From assembly GCA_016184105.1 (NCBI GenBank), contig JACPDI010000018.1, forward strand, positions 1 to 64,000: DNA of 64,000 nt. Direction: 5' to 3'. This DNA is from Acidobacteriota bacterium (GTDB lineage: Bacteria; Acidobacteriota; Vicinamibacteria; Vicinamibacterales; 2-12-FULL-66-21). A model generated the notes under the pieces. That model was not told where the DNA came from. It did no database searches and was given only the letters and a program-made list of their open reading frames with translations. The translations under genes and the position numbers were made by a program. Below are positions 40,774 through 47,264 of the stretch, in pieces (positions within the stretch are counted from its first letter, which is position 1; each line of letters begins with the position of its first letter).

Positions 40774-41736
40774 TTAGAACGCGTCGCCGTGCCAGTAGTG
40801 CACGTCTACTGGCGCGAGCGGCGGGTCGATGCGGCCCACCGCCGGGAGCGGCCGGATCATCATCACCTGCTCCGCCGCAGCGCGCGACACGATCGTGAGC
40901 TGCGGCGGCAGCCATCCTTCGGGCAGCCACCCCATCATCAGCGGCGGCGCGGCCGCCGGTTCGCGCGCGATCAGCGCCTGCAAGAGCGCGCCCGCGCGCG
41001 CGCCTGACGGGTCGCGGTCGCCGCACTCCTCGAGCGTCCACCCGTGTGACGTGGCCACGACAATCACGTACGCGACCGCACGCCCCCCTTCTTCGACGAC
41101 GAAAAAGAGCGTGTCACGCGCCCCCGCGGGGCCGAGCCCGGAAAACAGGCGCTTCTTGGCCACGCCGTACTCGATCCACTCGGGCGAGCGGCGGAGGTGC
41201 AGGCGGTACCGCGCGGCAAGCTCGGCATCCATCGCCGCCATTAGCGGCAGGTCGCGCGTCTCGCCGGTCCGCATGACCACGCCCGGCGCGCCCGGCTTCC
41301 GAGCGACAGCCAGCCTCAGGGTGTCGCGCGGCACGACGGAGAATCCGGCTCGCGCGTAGTACGCCGCGCCAATTTCGGAGAACAACAGCGCGACGTCGTC
41401 TCCCTGCCGCGCCGCGTCATCAATCAGGCGATCGAGCAGCTGGCGCGCGAAGCCGTGCCCGCGAAGATCGGGCGGCGTGAACACCGCCCCGATGCCAAGC
41501 GCTCTTGCTGCCCGCCCATCGATCGAGAGTTCCAGCGTGTAGCGCTTCGCGCTCGAGAGCACGCGCCCCTTCTCCACCAGCGCAACGCGATCGAGGTGCG
41601 AACGCCCCCAGCGCGTCGCCAGCTGCGAGACGTTGAACTGCGCGTACGCCTTGCGCGAAAGGCCTTCGCCCCAGAGAGCGTGCGAGCTGTCGAGGATGTG
41701 ATCGAGGATCGGGCCGGTGGCAGAAACCACGTGCAT
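40774..41736 (-). CDS. GNAT-family N-acetyltransferase
   Basis: The 320-residue product carries the acetyl-CoA-binding segment P-P-D-L-R-G-H-G-F-A-R-Q-L-L (about residues 88-101) and A-R-A-G-F after it. The C-terminal half is of uncertain fold and recalls two-domain GNAT proteins. The ATG at 41736 is chosen because upstream frame extensions overlap the promoter region and lack family sequence. The substrate is unknown. It is convergent with pruA, with only 2 bases between. Confidence 0.78.
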   Translation of the reverse strand: MHVVSATGPILDHILDSSHALWGEGLSRKAYAQFNVSQLATRWGRSHLDRVALVEKGRVLSSAKRYTLELSIDGRAARALGIGAVFTPPDLRGHGFARQLLDRLIDDAARQGDDVALLFSEIGAAYYARAGFSVVPRDTLRLAVARKPGAPGVVMRTGETRDLPLMAAMDAELAARYRLHLRRSPEWIEYGVAKKRLFSGLGPAGARDTLFFVVEEGGRAVAYVIVVATSHGWTLEECGDRDPSGARAGALLQALIAREPAAAPPLMMGWLPEGWLPPQLTIVSRAAAEQVMMIRPLPAVGRIDPPLAPVDVHYWHGDAF

Positions 41737-41780
41737 GTGTCCCGATCCTATCCGGATCGGGACGCATGCGAGCGGAGGAG

Positions 41781-42698
41781 TTATTGCAGGACGAGCACGT
41801 TGGTGTAGCTGTCGCCCGTGGCGTTCCACGAGCCGGGCGACGGCGTCGTACCGCACATTCCGATCCAGTACCCGCCCGGATCGAGCCCGGAGACGATACC
41901 GGACAGGCCGACAGCCGTGGGCGAGTTGGCAGAAACGGAGATGTTGCGCAGCCTGATAGCCGTCCCCTGCGGGAAGAACCCGATCTTGAGCTTCGCGCAC
42001 AACTGCAGGTTCAAGGTTGCCGCGCTATTCGCGTTCACGACGGCCTGGGCGTTGACGTAGACCCTCTGAGTTGTGCCCGAGATCGACACGTCCACGGGCG
42101 CGCTGATGAAATCCAGTGAGCCCGATGGTTGCGTGCCGGGCCAGGAGACCTGCGCGCTCGAGAGAATTCCCGACGGCCCTTGAGGGCCCGTGGGACCCGC
42201 CGGTCCCGTCGGCCCGGCTGGTCCCATCGGCCCGATTGGGCCCATGGGTCCCTGCGCACCGGTTTCGCCCTGCGGTCCGGCAGGCCCGGCAGGCCCGGCA
42301 GGTCCGACCTCCCCCTGCGGGCCTTGTGGCCCGACAGGACCCGGTTCTCCCTGCGGCCCCTGCGGGCCGACGGCGCCGAGCGTCACGACAAACTTGTCCG
42401 CTTCGGTCGTGGATCGTCCGCCCCTGACGGTCAGGAGATAGCTGCCCGGAGGCAGTGAGGGCAGGACGGCGGCGATGGATTCATTCGTGAAGCCAAGCAC
42501 CTGCAACACATGACCGTTCAACTGCACGGACGGCGTGGCGTCCCCGAAGTTGTATCCCTCGATCATCAGGGTCGCTGCTGCCTGGTCCGCATAGGCTTTC
42601 GTGACGACCAGCTGCGCCTTCTGCTCGGCGCTGGCAAGGGCCACGGGCGGCAGGACCAACGCGACGATCAAGAGCGCCCGAAGACGGTGGCTCCGCAT
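41781..42698 (-). CDS. Exported collagen-like protein with IPT/TIG-like domain
   Basis: The 305-residue product has a signal peptide ([17 protein letters not shown]). An IPT/TIG-like beta domain follows (about 28-107, L-M-I-E-G-Y-N-F-G). Residues 111-176 are 22 uninterrupted Gly-X-Y triplets, mostly G-P-Q, G-P-A, G-P-M and G-P-T. A C-terminal beta domain of about 125 residues has two cysteines. The ATG follows GGAGG at 5 bases. Such proteins form collagen-like triple helices on bacterial surfaces, trimerised by an end domain. Its partner is unknown. Confidence 0.88.
   Translation of the reverse strand: MRSHRLRALLIVALVLPPVALASAEQKAQLVVTKAYADQAAATLMIEGYNFGDATPSVQLNGHVLQVLGFTNESIAAVLPSLPPGSYLLTVRGGRSTTEADKFVVTLGAVGPQGPQGEPGPVGPQGPQGEVGPAGPAGPAGPQGETGAQGPMGPIGPMGPAGPTGPAGPTGPQGPSGILSSAQVSWPGTQPSGSLDFISAPVDVSISGTTQRVYVNAQAVVNANSAATLNLQLCAKLKIGFFPQGTAIRLRNISVSANSPTAVGLSGIVSGLDPGGYWIGMCGTTPSPGSWNATGDSYTNVLVLQ
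42171..42368 (-). repeat. Gly-X-Y coding repeat (22 triplets)
   Basis: This segment codes for 22 consecutive collagen triplets and consists of imperfect 9-base units rich in GGNCCN. Such units can expand or contract by slippage in steps of three codons. Confidence 0.9.
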
Positions 42699-42902
42699 AA
42701 CATCCTCCGCGAGATGTGCACCCCCAGGTGGAGCAAATGCGCGTCCGTGCGCGCTCATGGCGTGCCAACGCCTTCAATTGCACGCGGCTGCACGGTTTGA
42801 CCTGCGGACATTCGTGTTGTGCGGAGCGCACATTGGGGGCCGCCTGTTACAGGATTGAGCGGGGAATTGCAGGGTTGGGTCGGCTACACTCGGTCCGTGA
42901 GC

Positions 42903-44000
42903 ATGAAATTGACCTCGCTGGCGACGCCCCGGGTCCTCGTTGATCGCGGGCGGATCCTCTCCAACATCGGGCGGATGCAGCAGGCTGCGACGGCCCGCGG
43001 TCTGGCCCTGCGGCCCCACGCCAAGACGCACAAGATTCCGCAGATCGCGCAGCTGCAGGTTCAGCGCGGCGCGAAGGGAATCTGCTGCGCGAAGCCGGGC
43101 GAAGCGGAGGTGTTCGCCGCGGCCGGCGTGACCGATATCCGGCTGGCGTATCCCGTCCACCCGGTCAACGCGCCTCGCGTCGTGTCGCTCATGTCGCGTA
43201 CGCGCGTGTCGATTGTCGTCGACGATCTCGACGTGGCCCGCGGATGGTCGGAGGCGATGCGCGCCGCCGGACGGGAACTCGAGGTGCTCGTGAAGGTCGA
43301 TGTCGGCTTCCACCGGTGCGGCATCGATCCGGGCGCGCGCGGGGCCGCGGACGTCGTGCGCGCTGTGGCTGATCTGCCGGCGCTGCGACTGCTCGGCCTG
43401 TTGAGTCACGCGGGGCAGTCGTATCACGCGCGATCGGACAAAGAACTCCGGGAGATCGCGACACGCGAGCGCGACTGGCTTGTGAGGCTTGCGAGCGACG
43501 CCGGGCTCGACGCGCCGGAGATCAGCGTGGGCGCGACACCAACAGCCCGATTCAGCCTGGAGCTCGACGGCCTCACGGAGCTGAGGCCCGGCAACTACGT
43601 GTATTTCGACCGCACGCAGGTGGGTCTCGGGGCCGCGCGGCTCGAGGACTGCGCCCTCACCGTCCTCGCCCGCGTCGTCAGCCGGCCGGCGCCCGACCGC
43701 GTGATCCTCGATTGCGGCAGCAAGACGCTGACCTCCGACGGAGCACGCGGCTTCGGCGCACCGCAGGGATTCGGCGCAGTCTTCACGGATCTGGAGTCGG
43801 ACGTCCTGGACGAAGGTCTGCTCATCGAGCGCCTGTCTGAAGAGCACGCCACCGTGAAGGCCTCGCGCGAGTGCCGCCTGCGACCGGGAGATCTCGTGCG
43901 CGTGCTGCCCAACCACGCGTGCACGGTGTCGAACCTCGTGGACGACGTGCAGCTCGTGGAAGGACTCGAGGTGCTTGAGGCTCTGCGGGTCGAGGCGTGA
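42903..44000 (+). CDS. D-threonine aldolase / D-serine dehydratase-like PLP enzyme
   Basis: The 365-residue product has the fold-III PLP motif R-P-H-A-K41-T-H-K, with K41 as the expected Schiff-base lysine. The C-terminal P-N-H-A-C-T-V-S-N pair (His, Cys, about residue 340) forms the metal site of the DSD1 and D-threonine aldolase group. Such enzymes cleave D-threonine-type beta-hydroxy D-amino acids or dehydrate D-serine. The ATG at 42903 is chosen; a GTG two codons earlier is possible and no clear ribosome-binding site is visible. Nearby amino-acid genes (pruA, GcvT-like) fit amino-acid catabolism. Confidence 0.85.
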   Translation: MKLTSLATPRVLVDRGRILSNIGRMQQAATARGLALRPHAKTHKIPQIAQLQVQRGAKGICCAKPGEAEVFAAAGVTDIRLAYPVHPVNAPRVVSLMSRTRVSIVVDDLDVARGWSEAMRAAGRELEVLVKVDVGFHRCGIDPGARGAADVVRAVADLPALRLLGLLSHAGQSYHARSDKELREIATRERDWLVRLASDAGLDAPEISVGATPTARFSLELDGLTELRPGNYVYFDRTQVGLGAARLEDCALTVLARVVSRPAPDRVILDCGSKTLTSDGARGFGAPQGFGAVFTDLESDVLDEGLLIERLSEEHATVKASRECRLRPGDLVRVLPNHACTVSNLVDDVQLVEGLEVLEALRVEA

Positions 44001-44006
44001 GGAATA

Positions 44007-44062
44007 AGGGGGACAGTCACACTTTCCGAAGCCGCAGCCTGGGAAAGGGCGACTGTCCCCCT
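44007..44062. repeat. REP palindrome R3 (degenerate right arm)
   Basis: The left arm 44007-44027 contains GGGGGACAGTCACACTTTCC. The right arm 44042-44062 pairs with it except at two positions (GGGCGAC instead of GTGTGAC). The loop (14 bases) resembles that of the copy at 10374. It lies between the PLP enzyme stop and the BMC gene start, and its last base begins a TATAAT sequence. Confidence 0.9.
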
Positions 44063-44067
44063 ATAAT
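44062..44067 (+). promoter_or_regulatory. Consensus -10 box abutting REP R3
   Basis: TATAAT is a perfect sigma-70 -10 element created where the REP arm ends. The expected start of transcription falls at or next to the ATG at 44074, so the transcript would be nearly leaderless. The matching -35 (CTGGGA at 44039-44044, 17-base spacing) is poor and lies in the hairpin. Confidence 0.4.
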
Positions 44068-44073
44068 GAGGAC

Positions 44074-44355
44074 ATGCCCGACTACGGTGAAGCGCTCGGC
44101 CTGGTGGAAACCCGCGGGCTGGTGGGAATGATCGAGGCGGCGGACGCGATGGTGAAGACGGCCAACGTGACGTTCGTGGGCTGGCAGAAGGTCGACGCTG
44201 GTCTCGTGACCGCCATCGTGCGGGGAGATGTCGCCTCGGTGAAGGCGGCGACCGACGCCGGGGCGGCCGCGGCGCGCCGCGTGGGCGAACTGGTCGGCGT
44301 GCACGTGATCCCGCGGCCCGCCGATGGCCTCGACAAGGTGTTCCCTATCGGCTGA
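44074..44355 (+). CDS. Bacterial microcompartment shell protein, single BMC domain
   Basis: The 93-residue product matches hexameric BMC shell proteins: [20 protein letters not shown] (residues 7-26), then a [13 protein letters not shown] segment and V-H-V-I-P-R-P. Six copies form a tile of a protein shell around metabolic enzymes. No other shell gene (pentamer, tandem BMC) or signature enzyme lies nearby, so it is an orphan or satellite shell gene. The nearest aldehyde dehydrogenase, pruA, is 3 kb away and lacks an obvious encapsulation peptide. Its end overlaps the convergent merR gene by 11 bases. Confidence 0.9.
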   Translation: MPDYGEALGLVETRGLVGMIEAADAMVKTANVTFVGWQKVDAGLVTAIVRGDVASVKAATDAGAAAARRVGELVGVHVIPRPADGLDKVFPIG

Positions 44356-44812
44356 TCTTCTCCCGCTTCTTCTTCCGCGCCCGCGCGGTCAGCTCGCGGA
44401 GCTTCCGCTCGGTTCCCACGACCAGCAGCGGCTGATCCGGCGCCTTCAGCAGATTGAAGACCTCTCCGTGCGACGTGCGCCCGTACACGTCGCGCCCGTC
44501 GGTGAGGAGCGTCAACTTGCCCCCGTCACCGATCGTTTCAAACAGCCGGACGCCGAAGCGATCCCGCAGCGTCGCCAGAAGCAGGCGGATCTTACCGACG
44601 GTGAGCCCGTGCCGCCGCAGGTCGGCAAGCACCATCAGCTCGATCAGATCGAGCGGTGAATACCGGCGTTCCGTGTAGCCGCCGGCCTCCGTGCGCCGCG
44701 GCGACACGGTGGGCGCGACGAGGTGGCTCTCATCCCACCATTGAAGCTGGCGGGCGGTCAGCCCGGTCAGTGCGGCCACTTCCCGCGCGCTGTAGCTCTT
44801 TTTCAGTTCCAT
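44345..44812 (-). CDS. MerR-family transcriptional regulator
   Basis: The 155-residue product has the MerR winged helix at the N-terminus ([21 protein letters not shown]). R-R-Y-S-P-L-D-L and a short dimerisation helix follow. No cysteine cluster for metal sensing is seen in the C-terminal part. The ATG overlaps the stop of the pterin dehydratase gene (ATGA), so the two are coupled. What it senses is unknown. Confidence 0.85.
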   Translation of the reverse strand: MELKKSYSAREVAALTGLTARQLQWWDESHLVAPTVSPRRTEAGGYTERRYSPLDLIELMVLADLRRHGLTVGKIRLLLATLRDRFGVRLFETIGDGGKLTLLTDGRDVYGRTSHGEVFNLLKAPDQPLLVVGTERKLRELTARARKKKREKISR

Positions 44813-45096
44813 CAGACCCAGGAAATGCGATCCGCAGCCGCGGCTCCTGCGAAGTCCCTCTCGGTGAGGCCGCCCGCGGCGTGCGTGGAATAGACCAGCG
44901 TCACCCGCTTATAGCTGATGGCGATCTCGGGATGATGGTCTGCCTCTTCGGCCTCGAAAGCAAGACGGACCGTGAACGACACGGCCTCCCGGAACGATCC
45001 GAAGACGTACTGCTTGCGGATGGCATCCCCCTCCAGGGTCCAGTTCTTGAGCGACCCAAGCCGCGCCTGCGCCTCGTCCGTCGTGAGTTTCCTCAT
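44812..45096 (-). CDS. 4a-hydroxytetrahydrobiopterin dehydratase
   Basis: The 94-residue product has the pterin-carbinolamine dehydratase signature: H-H-P-E-I-A-I-S-Y-K-R-V and S-T-H-A-A-G-G-L-T-E-R-D-F (about residues 53-82). The enzyme regenerates pterin cofactor after aromatic amino-acid hydroxylation; small PCD proteins in bacteria also serve other pterin roles. The ATG at 45096 gives the usual family length, while the longer frame overlaps the promoter region. No aromatic hydroxylase gene is in the window. It is followed by a coupled merR gene. Confidence 0.9.
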   Translation of the reverse strand: MRKLTTDEAQARLGSLKNWTLEGDAIRKQYVFGSFREAVSFTVRLAFEAEEADHHPEIAISYKRVTLVYSTHAAGGLTERDFAGAAAADRISWV

Positions 45097-45180
45097 GTGA
45101 CGCTCCCAGTCGAATGGTAGTGCGGGTCGCGCGTCTGCCACGAAGTTTTCCGATGCGTGGGATAAATTGGTGGCAGCCAC

Positions 45181-47055
45181 ATGTTGCGACGGGGGCTCGT
45201 TGCGCTCGCAGTCCTGCTTGCCGCGGCCGTGGCGTGGCTGGCGGTGTCGCGCCCGCGAACGTCACCCGCGCCGCGCGCGGCTGCGCCTCCCGCAGCGAGC
45301 GTTCTTCTCATCACGATTGACACGCTGCGCGCAGACGCGGTGGGCGCGTACGGCGCCGTCGCCGCGCGCACGCCCGCCCTCGACAGCCTCGCGCGCCAGG
45401 GGGTGCTCTACGAGCGCGCCTTCGCGGCGGCGCCCATCACCCTCACGTCCCACGCCACGCTGCTGACCGGGCTGTACCCGCCCGGGCACGGGGCGCGGCA
45501 CAACGGTATCGCGATGCGGGCCGGGGCGGCGTCCCTCGCCGGGGCGTTCACCGCAGCGGGCGCTCGCACGGCCGCATTCGTGTCGGCATTTCCGCTCGAT
45601 CGCAGCTTTGGGCTGTCCCGCGGCTTCGAGCTGTACTCGGACCGCATGCCGCGGGGCCCGGACGGACGGCTCGCCAACGAGCGGCCGGGGCGGGAGACGG
45701 TCGGCGAGGCGATCGCATGGATCCGGGCGCACCCACGCGAGCGATTCTTCGCGTGGGTGCATCTCTTCGAGCCGCACGCGCCGTACGGCGATGCCGGCGA
45801 CGGGCGACCATCGCGCGACCGGTATGCGGACGAAGTCGCCGAGGCGGACCGGCAGGTCGCGCGACTACTGGATGCGCTCGGCCCGCGACGTGCCGGAACG
45901 GCGATCGTCGCGGCGGGCGATCATGGTGAAGCGTTCGGCGAGCACGGCGAGATCGCCCACAGCGTCTTCGTGTACGACACGACGCTGCGCGTGCCGCTCG
46001 TCATCGCCGGGCCCGGTGTCGTGGCGCGCCGGGAATCGGCACCGGTGTCGCTCGCCGACGTGGCCCCCACGCTGGCCTCGCTCGCCGGACTGAAGAGGTG
46101 GGACGCGGACGGCATCGATCTGCGTGTGGCCGAACCACGCGTTGGTGAGGCCAGGCGCGCGGGGTGGTTCTACTCGGAGTCATTCGCTCCGCTCGTCGAC
46201 TTCGGCTGGAGCAGCCTCCGCTCCTTGCGTTCCCGCCAGTGGAAATACATCGCCGCGCCGCGGCCGGAGCTCTACGACGTCGAGACGGATCCCGCGGAAC
46301 TGAGCAACGTGATCGATCGGGAGCCGGCGGTCGCGGCGGACCTCGCGGCCCGCGTGGAGAGGATCTCGGGCGCTGAGCTTGCGACGGCCCCCGCGAGCGT
46401 CGATCCAGGCGCCCGTCGCCGTCTCCAGGCACTCGGGTACGCATCGGGAACGCGAGCGGGCACGGCGGCCGCCGCGCGTCGCGATCCCAAAGACGCGCGC
46501 GAGCTGGCGGCGGCGATCGCCGCAGTGTTGTCCGGCGAGTTGCGCGGCGGCGCGCTCGAGCGGGCGCTGCAATCGATCCTCGCAGCGGATCCGGACAACC
46601 CGCAGGCGAACGTGCGGCTCGCGTACCTGCGCCTCGAGGCCGGACGGTGCGACGAGGCGGAGCCCCTCTTCGTTCGCGCGATCGCGGGCGGGCTGGCGGG
46701 CGCCGACGCGCATCTCGGACGGGCGACGTGCCTCGGCCGGCGCCGCGCCGCCGCCGACGCGCTCGAGACGCTCGAAGAGGCGAGGGCGCGCGAGCCGCAG
46801 AATCCGGTCGTCCTCGCGAACATCGGGATCGCACGCACCGCGCTTGGCGATCAGGCGGGCGCCGCCGCGGCGCTTCGCGAGGCGCTGGCGATCGATCCAG
46901 GTCTGCACGAGGCGCGGTTCCATCTCGCGTTGGCGTACGCACGCAGCGGGGACCGCCGTGCCGCCCGGCGCGAGGCGCAGGCGCTCCTGGAGCGCCTCCC
47001 GCCCAGTGCGCCGCAGCGGGCGGAAGTGGAGCGGCTCGTCCGCACGCTTCAGTAG
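45181..47055 (+). CDS. Sulfatase/AlkP-fold hydrolase with C-terminal TPRs (first copy)
   Basis: The 624-residue product has an N-terminal membrane or export segment (V-A-L-A-V-L-L-A-A-A-V-A-W-L). An alkaline-phosphatase-superfamily domain follows: metal ligands in T-I-D47-T-L-R-A-D52 and A-G-D-H-G-E-A-F-G-E-H-G-E. TPR repeats occupy the last 180 or so residues. The formylglycine motif C/S-x-P-x-R of true sulfatases is replaced by T87-L-T-S-H91, so Thr is the likely nucleophile. Phosphoester or phosphonate chemistry is therefore as likely as sulfate hydrolysis. A paralogue lies at 50245 on the other strand, with a TonB receptor between them. Confidence 0.87.
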   Translation: MLRRGLVALAVLLAAAVAWLAVSRPRTSPAPRAAAPPAASVLLITIDTLRADAVGAYGAVAARTPALDSLARQGVLYERAFAAAPITLTSHATLLTGLYPPGHGARHNGIAMRAGAASLAGAFTAAGARTAAFVSAFPLDRSFGLSRGFELYSDRMPRGPDGRLANERPGRETVGEAIAWIRAHPRERFFAWVHLFEPHAPYGDAGDGRPSRDRYADEVAEADRQVARLLDALGPRRAGTAIVAAGDHGEAFGEHGEIAHSVFVYDTTLRVPLVIAGPGVVARRESAPVSLADVAPTLASLAGLKRWDADGIDLRVAEPRVGEARRAGWFYSESFAPLVDFGWSSLRSLRSRQWKYIAAPRPELYDVETDPAELSNVIDREPAVAADLAARVERISGAELATAPASVDPGARRRLQALGYASGTRAGTAAAARRDPKDARELAAAIAAVLSGELRGGALERALQSILAADPDNPQANVRLAYLRLEAGRCDEAEPLFVRAIAGGLAGADAHLGRATCLGRRRAAADALETLEEARAREPQNPVVLANIGIARTALGDQAGAAAALREALAIDPGLHEARFHLALAYARSGDRRAARREAQALLERLPPSAPQRAEVERLVRTLQ

Positions 47056-47064
47056 GGGCAGGAA

Positions 47065-47087
47065 AAGGGGGACAGTCCCACTTTCCG
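47065..47087 (+). repeat. REP single arm R4
   Basis: A 23-base segment containing GGGGGACAGTCCCACTTTCC matches one arm of the REP family. It has one base change from the copy at 10374 (CCCAC for CACAC), and no partner arm follows. It lies 9 bases after the stop of the first sulfatase-fold gene. Confidence 0.85.
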
Positions 47088-47094
47088 TCGCCGG

Positions 47095-47137
47095 CCATCC
47101 AACGGGTTGGATGGGCCGCGTGTGAGCCGTCTCACAC
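47095..47137. promoter_or_regulatory. Two adjacent dyads upstream of the second TonB receptor
   Basis: CCATCCAAC-GG-GTTGGATGG (47095-47114) is a perfect 9-base inverted repeat. GTGTGAG-CCGT-CTCACAC (47120-47137) is a perfect 7-base inverted repeat. Both lie in the 209-base gap before the receptor gene. They could be a terminator for the upstream gene and an operator for the receptor; no promoter boxes stand out. Confidence 0.4.
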
Positions 47138-47264
47138 CGCTGCCGGAGTGCTCACCTAAGTACCTGCCGGGTAACCACTTGTGCCAGGGCCAACAGCGGC
47201 CTTCGCACTGGCGCGTCCGTTGCTCCTCCCACCGCCCGATCCACTCAAGAGGAGGAGGGAACGA

